From: Desulfovibrio piger
GTDB lineage: Bacteria > Desulfobacterota > Desulfovibrionia > Desulfovibrionales > Desulfovibrionaceae
Direction: 5' to 3'
NCBI RefSeq assembly: GCF_012843875.1
Contig: NZ_JABAFY010000003.1
Span: 1-64,000, forward strand
DNA length: 64,000 bases
The notes below the pieces were generated by a model. It was not told the origin of the DNA. It made no database searches and saw nothing but the letters and a program-made list of their open reading frames with translations. Within the stretch, counting starts at the first letter, position 1; the number at the start of each line of letters is the position of its first letter. Position numbers and translations under genes: made by a program. Below are positions 44,167-51,166 of the stretch, piece by piece.

Positions 44167-45231
44167 ATGGCCAGCTGTGAACGACACGAACCGTCCTTTG
44201 TCCGGAAAAGCCTTTCCGCCCTGCCCGGTATCCTTCTGCTGACAGGCGTCGCCGTTTTTTCGTGGTTCATAACGCCGCGCCTCATCGCCCTGCATCCCTT
44301 CATGAAGTCCCTCAACCTGAGCGATTTCATCGTGGCCATCATCCTGGGCATGGTCATCTGCAATACCGTCGGTGTGCACGCCGTCTTCCGGGACGGCCTG
44401 CGCTTCTCCACTACCCTGACCAAGACCGGCATCGTGGTCATGGGCTGCAAATATTCTTTCGCCGGGCTCATCAAGACCGGATCGGAAGCCATCATCATTT
44501 CCGTCTTTCTGTTCACCTCCGCCATCATCCTGATGTGGCTCTCCCGCCGCCTCAGCATGTCGCCTTCCCTGGGGGCCTGTCTGGCCGCCGGCCTGTCCAT
44601 CTGCGGGGTCTCGGCCTGTGTGGCCATCGCCCCGGCCGTCAGGGCCAAGAATGAAGACATCGCCTACACCATCGCCGTGGTGCTCATGTTCGGCCTGCTG
44701 GCGCTCTTCATCTTCCCCTTCATCGGCCACTGGCTCGACCTCAGCCCCAACCAGTTCGGGGCCTTCGCCGGTGTGGGCATCGTCAATTCGGCCCAGGTGC
44801 TGGCCGCGGGCTTCGCCTTCAGCAATGACGCGGGCATCGTAGCCGGTGTGTACAACATCGGCCGCGTCATCTGTCTGCCCCTGGTGGTGCTGATGCTGGC
44901 CATCATGGTGGCCGCCGAGGACGCCAAGGTGCATTCCCAGCTGGCCAATACCAGCAAGATGCGCATCATCCTCGACAAGTTCCCGGTCTTCGTGCTGGGC
45001 TTCCTGGCCGTGGTCCTGCTGAACACCTTCGGCTTCATGAGCAAGGAAGAAGCCAAAATGGCCGGCAACTTCATGAACTGGTGCTTCCTGCTGGGCTTCT
45101 CCAGCATCGGCCTCACCACCCACCTCAGCGACATCAAGGCCGCGGGCCTTTCCGGTGCGCTCATCGGCTTCTGCGTGGCCTCGGTCAAGGCAGGCCTGGC
45201 CCTGCTGGTGGTCCTTTGCTTCCTGCAATGA
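44167..45231 (+). CDS. YeiH-type (UPF0324) putative sulfate/anion exporter
   Basis: A 354-residue inner-membrane protein with about ten hydrophobic segments. Family traits: PGILLLTGVAVFSWF near the start, VAIILGMVICNTVG, the LTKTGIVVMGCKYSF helix, LSICGVSACVAIAPAVRAKNEDIAYTIAVVLMFGLLALFIFPFIG, and NSAQVLAAGFAFSNDAGIVA; these match the YeiH/YadS-like UPF0324 family. Relatives are called putative sulfate exporters, and some respond to cysteine or sulfite-related LysR regulators, but the substrate is not proven. In a sulfate reducer an anion or sulfonate link would be plausible. GGGGAG precedes the ATG. Two short coupled genes follow, ending at a terminator. Confidence 0.85.
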   Translation: MASCERHEPSFVRKSLSALPGILLLTGVAVFSWFITPRLIALHPFMKSLNLSDFIVAIILGMVICNTVGVHAVFRDGLRFSTTLTKTGIVVMGCKYSFAGLIKTGSEAIIISVFLFTSAIILMWLSRRLSMSPSLGACLAAGLSICGVSACVAIAPAVRAKNEDIAYTIAVVLMFGLLALFIFPFIGHWLDLSPNQFGAFAGVGIVNSAQVLAAGFAFSNDAGIVAGVYNIGRVICLPLVVLMLAIMVAAEDAKVHSQLANTSKMRIILDKFPVFVLGFLAVVLLNTFGFMSKEEAKMAGNFMNWCFLLGFSSIGLTTHLSDIKAAGLSGALIGFCVASVKAGLALLVVLCFLQ

Positions 45232-45403
45232 CGGACAGGCGTTGCAAGGGCCTGACGGGATGCACGCAAGGCCCCTGCGGCCCTTCCCGGCGCGTTCGAT
45301 GACCGGACGGCATCATCCCCGGACGGAAGGCAACTTCCGATGCCGCCTGACGGAAAACCACAAAAACAGAAGGGACGGCTACGACATGCCCCCGGAGGAC
45401 ATC

Positions 45404-45496
45404 ATGTGGAACAAGATCTCCAAAAGCAGACAACAGGACATCATCGTCATCACCTGCGGCCTCCTGCTGATCCTGCTGGCCAAGGTGCTGGCATGA
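45404..45496 (+). CDS. 30-residue single-span membrane peptide
   Basis: This short frame reads MWNKISKSRQQDI then VITCGLLLILLAKVLA. A GGAGG lies five bases before ATG 45404, the N-terminus is basic and hydrophilic, and the second half is one membrane helix with a Lys near the outer end, so a real small membrane protein is likely. Its stop overlaps the ATG of the next gene (ATGA at 45493-45496), a strong sign of translational coupling. It lies 172 bases after the yeiH-like gene with no terminator between. It could be an accessory subunit of the transporter. An ATG at 45386 would add six residues but lacks a good site. Confidence 0.65.
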   Translation: MWNKISKSRQQDIIVITCGLLLILLAKVLA

Positions 45497-45858
45497 TCTG
45501 CTGTCTGGCTTCCGCCGCCTGCCCCCTGCGCGACACGGCCGCCCCGCTGGCCGCCTGTGGCGGACGGGAAGGCATCCGTGCCGTCTATGATGCCGGTATC
45601 GACCTCGGCCATTACGGCGAGGTGGATCAGCTGGCGCCCGCCGGAGCCATGGCGGAGTTCACGGCCTATGTGCGCCGCCAGAGCGAGGAGGAAGCGGAAG
45701 CGGCCTTCGCGCCGCTGCGGCAGGCCGCCCGCAGCCGGGGCGTAGAAATGCGCCTGCATGTGGTCTACGGCCCCAGTGCCGTACGCGATCTGCTGCGCCG
45801 CTGGGGGGAAGAAGAGACCGTGCGGGTCTTTGGCGGGGAAGGCATGTCCCTTGCCTGA
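45493..45858 (+). CDS. Small protein with partial universal-stress-protein pattern
   Basis: A 121-residue protein. I do not recognise a family with certainty. Residues 1-25 are Cys/Ala-rich (MICCLASAACPL). Residues about 70-115 (AAFAPLRQAARSRGVEMRLHVVYGPSAVRDLLRRWGEEETVRVFGG) have the helix-strand-Gly-x-Ala/Ser-helix-strand order of the middle of UspA-type proteins, where a helix, an edge strand ending in Val-x-x-Gly, a second helix and a Val-x-Gly strand follow each other. The ATP-binding ends of Usp are missing. The start is fixed by the ATGA overlap with the upstream peptide gene. Its job is probably tied to the YeiH-like transporter, as partner or regulator, but that rests on position only. 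Confidence 0.6.
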   Translation: MICCLASAACPLRDTAAPLAACGGREGIRAVYDAGIDLGHYGEVDQLAPAGAMAEFTAYVRRQSEEEAEAAFAPLRQAARSRGVEMRLHVVYGPSAVRDLLRRWGEEETVRVFGGEGMSLA

Positions 45859-45904
45859 CTCCCGGCTGCGAGCCGGGCCATGCCCCAAAGACCTGCCACA
45901 GGGA

Positions 45905-45938
45905 GCGGGAAGGAGCGGAGGTTTCCTTCCCGCTTTTT
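45905..45938 (+). terminator. Intrinsic terminator of the yeiH operon
   Basis: GCGGGAAGGA (45905-45914) pairs with TCCTTCCCGC (45924-45933), then T5. The following bases 45939-46231 contain nothing I can name. Confidence 0.88.
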
Positions 45939-46231
45939 CCCTTGCGAGAAGGCCGTGACAGAGGACACGCGGCAACGGTGCAAGGGAGCGGGGCATGATT
46001 ATCCGTATATGCGGCACGCGGCGTGCTGCTCCGGGGCGCAGCCCGTACGGATGAAGGCCCGTATGGGTATCAGGAAGCCACCGGTAACGCCGGGGACAAT
46101 CCCGCGAACCGGGACAAAGACAGGACGAAGGAAAAAGCGGGGAAAGAAGGAGGAAGAGCGGGAAGGCCCGCCCGATGGAAGCGCCCCCGGGCGGCTGCCC
46201 GCAAACGCGCGTCCGGCAAAAGCCCATAACG

Positions 46232-46263
46232 AAAAAAAGGCTTGCAACTTTCGCTGCAAGCCT
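46232..46263 (-). terminator. Terminator of tRNA-Phe
   Basis: On the minus strand AGGCTTGCA pairs with TGCAAGCCT (46255-46263 and 46238-46246) and is followed by a T7 run, 11 bases after the tRNA 3' end. Confidence 0.9.
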
Positions 46264-46273
46264 TTGTATTCCC

Positions 46274-46349
46274 TGGTGCCGAGGGACAGAATTGAACTGC
46301 CGACACGGGGATTTTCAGTCCCCTGCTCTACCAACTGAGCTACCTCGGC
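46274..46349 (-). tRNA. tRNA-Phe (anticodon GAA)
   Basis: The 76-base minus-strand sequence folds as a complete cloverleaf. The acceptor arm GCCGAGG pairs with CCTCGGC, the D-loop is AGCTCAGTTGGTAGAGC, the anticodon arm is GGGGA-CTGAAAA-TCCCC with anticodon GAA, and the T-arm contains GTTCAATTC. The CCA end is encoded (46274-46276). The discriminator base is A. A Rho-independent terminator follows. Confidence 0.97.
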
Positions 46350-46567
46350 GTGAGGTGGTGTTGTTCGTCACAACAAAAATGCTTGTACAGATTTCCCTCC
46401 GACTTGGCAAGCATTTTTTTTCGTTTTTTGCCAAAAACTTGAATTTTTTTTGTCCAGCCCCCATACTGTTCCTGTCAGGACAGGCATTCTCCCTATATTT
46501 TCAGGCTGTTGCAGGCACATCTTTTTTTGTGCGCCCTGTCCGCGCCCCTCATCCCCACAGGATCCCC

Positions 46568-47935
46568 ATGGCCTTCCGCCCTTCTCTGCCTCCCTTCATC
46601 CTGGAATCCGCGGCCCTGCGCAGTCAGAGCGCCTGGACGCTCATGGCCCAGGCCCTGCTCACGGGCCTTGTCTCCGGCGGGGTCATCGGCCTGTTCCGCT
46701 GGCTCTATACCATCATCAATGGCGCCGTCCGCGCCCATATGGCCGGGCAGGATCCCTTCGCACCGGCCACGCTGGCCCTGATGGCCGCCGGGCTGCTGCT
46801 CATGGCCCTGACGGCCGGGCTGCTCCTGCGCTACGAGCCCCTCATCGGCGGCAGCGGCATCCCGCAGGTGGAACTCATCGCGGCCGGAAAGCTGCCGCCC
46901 ATGCGCTGGGCGCGGGTGCTCTGGTGCAAGTTCGTGGCCACCCTGGCCGCGCTCAGCGCCGGTCTTTCCGTGGGGCGCGAGGGCCCCTGCATCATGATGG
47001 GCGCCACCGTGGGCGCGGGCGTGGGCTATATGTGGCACGACCGCTGCCGCGCCAACCGGCCCCGCTATCTGGTGGGCGGCGGCGTTGCGGGCATGACCGC
47101 CGCCTTCGGCGCGCCTGTGGCCGGCATGTTCTTCGCCTTCGAAGAGATGAAGACCCCGCTCACCCTGCCCATGCTGCTCTTCACCAGCCTTTCGGCCCTG
47201 TCGGCCTGGTTCATGGTGGACGTGGTGCTGGACTTCGGCCTGGTCTTCCCCTTCGCCCGGCTGCCCGGCCTGCACTGGAGCCAGTACTGGCTGCCCCTGC
47301 TGGCCGGTATGTCCTGCGGCCTGCTGGGGGCCGTGTACAATGCGGGCATGATCCGCCTGTTGCTCTGGCAGGACAGGGCCCGCTGGCTGCCCGGGCCCGT
47401 GCGCATCGTCTTCCCCTTTGCCTGCTGCGGCGTGCTGCTGCTCGTCTGGCCGGAGATCACGGGCAACATGGGCCTGACCACCCTGCAGCTGGAGCACCTG
47501 CGCCTGCCCGCCCTCGCCCTGGCACTGCTGCTGGCGGGCAAGATCGCCTTTTCCTGCGTGAGCTTCGCCTCGGGGGTTTCCGGTGGCATCCTCATGCCCA
47601 TCCTGCTGGCGGGCAGCATGGCCGGCGCCCTGCTGGCCGCGCCCCTGCGCGACGCCGGGCTGGTGGCCCCGGAACAGACGGCCACCCTGCTGGTGCTGGG
47701 CATGGCGGGCCTATTCTCCGCCTCGGTACGCACCCCCCTCACCGGGGCCGCCCTGGTCATGGAGATGTGCGGCGGGTTCCATCTGGCCCCGGCCGTGCTG
47801 CTGGCCGCCTTCGCCGCGGCCTTCACGGCCAACGCCTTGCATTCGACGCCTGTTTACGACAGTCTCAAGGAACGTATCCTGGACCAGCGTCGCCGGCGCC
47901 GGGCCGCCGCTTCCCCCACCGAGGAGAGATCATGA
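46568..47935 (+). CDS. clcA: ClC-family chloride/proton exchanger
   Basis: A 455-residue membrane protein with the ClC motifs: GGSGIPQVE (Cl- site), GREGPCIMMG with the external gating glutamate, the AFEEMK pair that corresponds to the internal proton glutamate of E. coli ClcA, and SGVSGGILMPILLAGS. The late STPVYDSLKER carries the tyrosine expected at the central chloride site. Having both glutamates points to a proton-coupled exchanger rather than a channel, useful in acid stress. No CBS domains are attached. ATG 46568 starts the homologous part; upstream frame is open but unrelated. Its stop overlaps the ATG of the lipoprotein gene (ATGA). Confidence 0.92.
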   Translation: MAFRPSLPPFILESAALRSQSAWTLMAQALLTGLVSGGVIGLFRWLYTIINGAVRAHMAGQDPFAPATLALMAAGLLLMALTAGLLLRYEPLIGGSGIPQVELIAAGKLPPMRWARVLWCKFVATLAALSAGLSVGREGPCIMMGATVGAGVGYMWHDRCRANRPRYLVGGGVAGMTAAFGAPVAGMFFAFEEMKTPLTLPMLLFTSLSALSAWFMVDVVLDFGLVFPFARLPGLHWSQYWLPLLAGMSCGLLGAVYNAGMIRLLLWQDRARWLPGPVRIVFPFACCGVLLLVWPEITGNMGLTTLQLEHLRLPALALALLLAGKIAFSCVSFASGVSGGILMPILLAGSMAGALLAAPLRDAGLVAPEQTATLLVLGMAGLFSASVRTPLTGAALVMEMCGGFHLAPAVLLAAFAAAFTANALHSTPVYDSLKERILDQRRRRRAAASPTEERS

Positions 47936-48573
47936 CCCGCCTGTTCCCCTGCCTCGTCCTGCTGCTGTGCTGCCTTGCGGCCTGCACGTCCCGCAACGTC
48001 CCCGACAAAGCCGGATATACGCCCGTGGCCGCGCCCTGGACATGCGCCACCTATCTGGACAGCGGCGAGAACGCCCTCACGCCCGTGCTGATACTGGACG
48101 GCTGGGCCGCCGCCCGCACACAGCAGGTGCGCCTCGGCACGGCGGGGACCGACGCCCTGCTGGATCACCTGGAAGCCTGGTGCCCCACCCATCGCGAGGA
48201 GAAGCTGGCCGACGTCATCCTGGCCTGGCGCCGCCGGCACACCGACAGGGGCAGGATGCTGCCCGCCGTGAGCTGTGCGGGCTGGTACGCCCCGGCCACG
48301 CGGCCCATCACGGGCAACGAGCAGCAGCTGGCCCTTTCCCTCTGGCTGGCGGGCCATGCCCTGGGGCGGGCCGGTCTGAAGGTCCCTTTGCAGGACCAGC
48401 AGCGCCTCGACCGCATCTTCGCCCTGTTCGACAGCGGCGAGAGCCCCCTGCACCAGTACTGCCGCCGCGATCCCGATGCCCTCGTGCTCCACGGGCTCAC
48501 GGCCGTGGGCCTGGAAGAGGCGGCGCGCCCCGCTGGTGCGGCAAAGGCGGACGCGCCTAAAAACTATAAGTAA
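47932..48573 (+). CDS. Lipoprotein of unknown function coupled to clcA
   Basis: A 213-residue lipoprotein with signal MTRLFPCLVLLLCCLAAC (Cys18). The mature chain has scattered cysteines (WTCATYLDSGEN, EAWCPTHREEK, VSCAGWYAP, HQYCRRDP) that could form disulfides, and conserved-looking helical stretches (EEKLADVILAWRRRHTDRGRM, QQLALSLWLAGHALGRAGL). I know no family for it. The ATGA overlap with clcA and GAGGAGAG before the start show that it is cotranslated with the exchanger. A periplasmic partner role is possible. Its end is followed by AT-rich DNA with a possible promoter for the next gene. Confidence 0.7.
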   Translation: MTRLFPCLVLLLCCLAACTSRNVPDKAGYTPVAAPWTCATYLDSGENALTPVLILDGWAAARTQQVRLGTAGTDALLDHLEAWCPTHREEKLADVILAWRRRHTDRGRMLPAVSCAGWYAPATRPITGNEQQLALSLWLAGHALGRAGLKVPLQDQQRLDRIFALFDSGESPLHQYCRRDPDALVLHGLTAVGLEEAARPAGAAKADAPKNYK

Positions 48574-48606
48574 CATTTTGATATAATTGCAAAAATAAAA
48601 TAGTAC

Positions 48607-48635
48607 TTGCAAATATGGTTCAGGTTGCGTAAACA
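48607..48635 (+). promoter_or_regulatory. Possible promoter of the PaaK-like gene
   Basis: TTGCAA (48607-48612) and TAAACA (48630-48635) are 17 bases apart, 36 bases before the gene start, in AT-rich DNA. Both boxes are only partial matches. A TATAAT at 48582-48587 lacks a matching -35. Confidence 0.35.
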
Positions 48636-48670
48636 ACTGTCCCAAATAAAATTCTACAAGGCGAGGCCGT

Positions 48671-49936
48671 ATGACTCGTAAAGACCGTACCGAAGGCATC
48701 TACAGCCGCCGTGAAGTGCTCGACGAAAGCGAACGCCGTCAATATTGCCTGATCCAGCTCAAGGACCTGCTCTCCTACGCCTACCGCTACTCCGAAGACG
48801 TCAAAAAACGCTTCGACCGCGCGCAGTTCAACGTGGAGAAGTTCAAGACCCTGTCCGATATCAAGCACATCCCCATCCTCAAGAAAAAGGAACTCATCTT
48901 CCTGCAGTCCATGGGCCCGCGTCTGGGCGGTCTGCTGACCAAGGACATCGGGGATCTGAAGCGCATCTTCCTCTCCCCCGGACCCATCTTCGACCCCGAA
49001 GACCGTGGCGAAGACTACTGGGGCTACACCGAAGCCTTCTATTCCGTGGGCTTCCGTCCCGGTGATGCCGTGCAGAACACCTTCAACTATCAGCTGACCC
49101 CGGCCGGCCTGATGTTCGAAGAGCCCCTGCGCAACCTGGGCTGTGCGGTCATCCCCGCCGGTCCCACCGATGCCTCCACCCAGCTGGACATCATGCAGAA
49201 GCTGCGCGTCTCCGGCTATGTGGGCACGCCCAGCTTCCTCATGCACCTGGCCCAGAAGGCCGAGGAAAAGGGCCTGAACCTGCGCAAGGACCTCTTCCTC
49301 GAAGTGGCCTTCGTCACCGGTGAGCGCCTGTCCGAAAAGATGCGCTCCCAGATGGAAAAGAAGTACGACCTCATCATGCGCCAGGGCTACGGCACCGCCG
49401 ACGTGGGCTGCATCGGCTACGAATGCTTCCACAAGACCGGCCTGCACATCGCCAACCGCTGCTATGTGGAGATCTGCCATCCCGACACCGGCATCCCGCT
49501 GAAGGACGGCGAAGTGGGCGAGATCGTGGTCACGGCCTTCAACAAGACCTATCCGCTCATCCGTCTGGCCACGGGCGACCTGTCGTACATCGACCGCAGC
49601 CCCTGCGCCTGCGGCCGTACCAGCCCGCGCCTGGGCAACATCGTGGGCCGCGTGGACACCACCGCCCGCATCATGGGCATGTTCGTCTACCCGCATCAGG
49701 TGGAACAGGTCATGAGCCGCTTCGAAGAAGTGAAGCGTTGGCAGATCGAAGTCACCAACCCCGGCGGCATCGACGAGATGACCCTGTTCATCGAGACCAG
49801 CGGCTTCAAGCGCGAGGAAGAACTGCTCCACCAGTTCCGCGAAAAGATCAAGCTGCGTCCCGAACTCAAGATCCTGGCGCCGGGCAGCCTGCCCCCGCAG
49901 ATCCGTCCCATCGAGGACAAGCGTCACTGGGATTAA
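48671..49936 (+). CDS. Phenylacetate--CoA ligase family enzyme
   Basis: A 421-residue AMP-forming ligase of the PaaK type. Recognisable parts are the N-terminal LKDLLSYAYRYSEDVKKRF and KHIPILKKKELI, the middle AVIPAGPTDASTQLDIMQKLRVSGYVGTPSFLMHLAQKA, the adenylate-binding MRQGYGTADVGCIGYEC, and the core KTYPLIRLATGDLSYIDRSPCACGRTSPRLGNIVGRVDTTARIMGMFVYP with cysteines typical of the family. The enzyme joins an aryl or acyl acid to CoA with ATP. In sulfate reducers such genes are often of unknown substrate, for example aryl acids from amino acids. GGCGAGG precedes the ATG. It ends at a clear terminator. Confidence 0.88.
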   Translation: MTRKDRTEGIYSRREVLDESERRQYCLIQLKDLLSYAYRYSEDVKKRFDRAQFNVEKFKTLSDIKHIPILKKKELIFLQSMGPRLGGLLTKDIGDLKRIFLSPGPIFDPEDRGEDYWGYTEAFYSVGFRPGDAVQNTFNYQLTPAGLMFEEPLRNLGCAVIPAGPTDASTQLDIMQKLRVSGYVGTPSFLMHLAQKAEEKGLNLRKDLFLEVAFVTGERLSEKMRSQMEKKYDLIMRQGYGTADVGCIGYECFHKTGLHIANRCYVEICHPDTGIPLKDGEVGEIVVTAFNKTYPLIRLATGDLSYIDRSPCACGRTSPRLGNIVGRVDTTARIMGMFVYPHQVEQVMSRFEEVKRWQIEVTNPGGIDEMTLFIETSGFKREEELLHQFREKIKLRPELKILAPGSLPPQIRPIEDKRHWD

Positions 49937-49948
49937 CCCCGTCATGGA

Positions 49949-49975
49949 GGCCCGGCCCCTGCGCCGGGCCTTTTT
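49949..49975 (+). terminator. Intrinsic terminator
   Basis: GGCCCGGC (49949-49956) pairs with GCCGGGCC (49963-49970), then T5, 13 bases after the CoA-ligase stop. Confidence 0.88.
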
Positions 49976-50020
49976 GCCCTGTGCCGGTCGCTGCCCGGCT
50001 GTCCCGCAAGGAGGCTCGTC

Positions 50021-50416
50021 ATGGAAATGTCGCCGCAACTGGCCCGTCTTGTGGCCTGGCTGGAAGATATGCACGCCCGCGTCATGCAGGCCGAACAGGC
50101 GGCCCTGGCCGTCATGGGCGATATGCCCGCCTATACGGCCCGCATGCAGGAAAAAGCCCGCCTGCTGGCCTCGCTGGAAGAAGAAGGCGAGGCCTATCTC
50201 GAAGAGCTGCCCGAGCAGCTCCAGGACCAGGCCGGGCACCGTCTGCACCGTTTTTCGGCCAGCGCCCGCAACGCGCTGCGCATCGGCTCCATCTTCTATA
50301 TGTCCGCCCTGCTCTATCCCGAAGACCACAAGCCCGGCCAGCCCGACGACCTGCAGGTCTTCATCCGGCGCCTGCGCGACGAGGGCGAGCACTACACCCT
50401 GCACCCGCAGGACTAG
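50021..50416 (+). CDS. Small helical protein of unknown function
   Basis: A 131-residue protein that I do not recognise. It is almost all predicted helix: about residues 1-60 form two amphipathic helices (SPQLARLVAWLEDMHARVMQAEQAALAVM and ARMQEKARLLASLEEEGEAYLEEL), and residues 70-100 form another (HRLHRFSASARNALRIGSIFYMSALL). There is no signal peptide or membrane span. The C-terminus DDLQVFIRRLRDEGEHYTLHP is acidic-basic. GGAGG lies before the start. It sits alone between the PaaK-like terminator and a 274-base non-coding gap (50417-50690) in which I see nothing. Confidence 0.65.
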   Translation: MEMSPQLARLVAWLEDMHARVMQAEQAALAVMGDMPAYTARMQEKARLLASLEEEGEAYLEELPEQLQDQAGHRLHRFSASARNALRIGSIFYMSALLYPEDHKPGQPDDLQVFIRRLRDEGEHYTLHPQD

Positions 50417-50690
50417 CGGACGATTTTTTTCCGGGGGCAGGAGGGCTTTGGGGCTCGCGCACAAGGCCCTTTCCCCGTCCCATCCTTCCCCCACGCGTTT
50501 GGCCCGGAAGGACATGACCCCGGCGGCGCTCCGGCCTTTCCCTGATGCCGGTCTCCCGGTGCTGCCCCGGAGGTCTCCCCACGGAAGATTTCGGGAGGGG
50601 CGCGGCAAGGCCGCCTCCTTCCCTCTGGTGAAGGCCTCCCGGCCCAGACGGCCGGAATAGCCACACCCTGAACCGACGTAAGGAGTTACC

Positions 50691-51047
50691 ATGAACAAAC
50701 GTATCCTGGGCGGCCTGCTCTGCGCCGCCATGCTCTGCGCCGCTCCCGCCCTGGCCATGCCCGGCATGGGCGAAGGCAAGGCCCCTGTGGACAAGTTCCC
50801 CATGATGGACGCCAACAAGGACGGCAGCGTCAGCAAGGAAGAATTCAAGAAGTTCTTCCCCCAGATGCAGGACGGCGCCTTTGCCGCCATCGACAAGAAC
50901 AAGGACGGCGCCATCAGCCATGAGGAATGGCAGGGCTTCAGCAAGAGCCACGCCATGGGCCGCGCCGGTCATCCCGACACCCAGATGCCTCCCGCCGGCG
51001 AGGCCGCGCCCAAGACCATGCCGCTGGTCACGCCGCCTTCCAAGTAA
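50691..51047 (+). CDS. Exported EF-hand calcium-binding protein
   Basis: A 118-residue secreted protein. The signal peptide ends near PALA (residue 22). Two canonical EF-hand loops follow: DANKDGSVSKEE at residues 40-51 and DKNKDGAISHEE at 68-79, each with Asp/Asn at positions 1, 3, 5 and Glu at 12, so both should bind calcium. The C-terminus is Pro/Met/Ala-rich and disordered. Bacterial proteins of this type sit in the periplasm and act as calcium sensors or buffers. AAGGAG lies six bases before the ATG. A hairpin follows at 51053-51089. Confidence 0.88.
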   Translation: MNKRILGGLLCAAMLCAAPALAMPGMGEGKAPVDKFPMMDANKDGSVSKEEFKKFFPQMQDGAFAAIDKNKDGAISHEEWQGFSKSHAMGRAGHPDTQMPPAGEAAPKTMPLVTPPSK

Positions 51048-51052
51048 CCGTC

Positions 51053-51089
51053 GGGGGAGCGTCCCCGCGTCCCTGCCGGGCGCTCCCCC
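51053..51089 (+). terminator. Hairpin after the EF-hand gene
   Basis: GGGGGAGCG (51053-51061) pairs perfectly with CGCTCCCCC (51081-51089), followed by TTCC only; a weak terminator. Confidence 0.55.
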
Positions 51090-51166
51090 TTCCACGGCAC
51101 TGCGGTGCCGCCCTTTCGACCTTTCACCCCATCCGTGTGGCGCCCCAAGGCCGCCAAAGGAAAACC

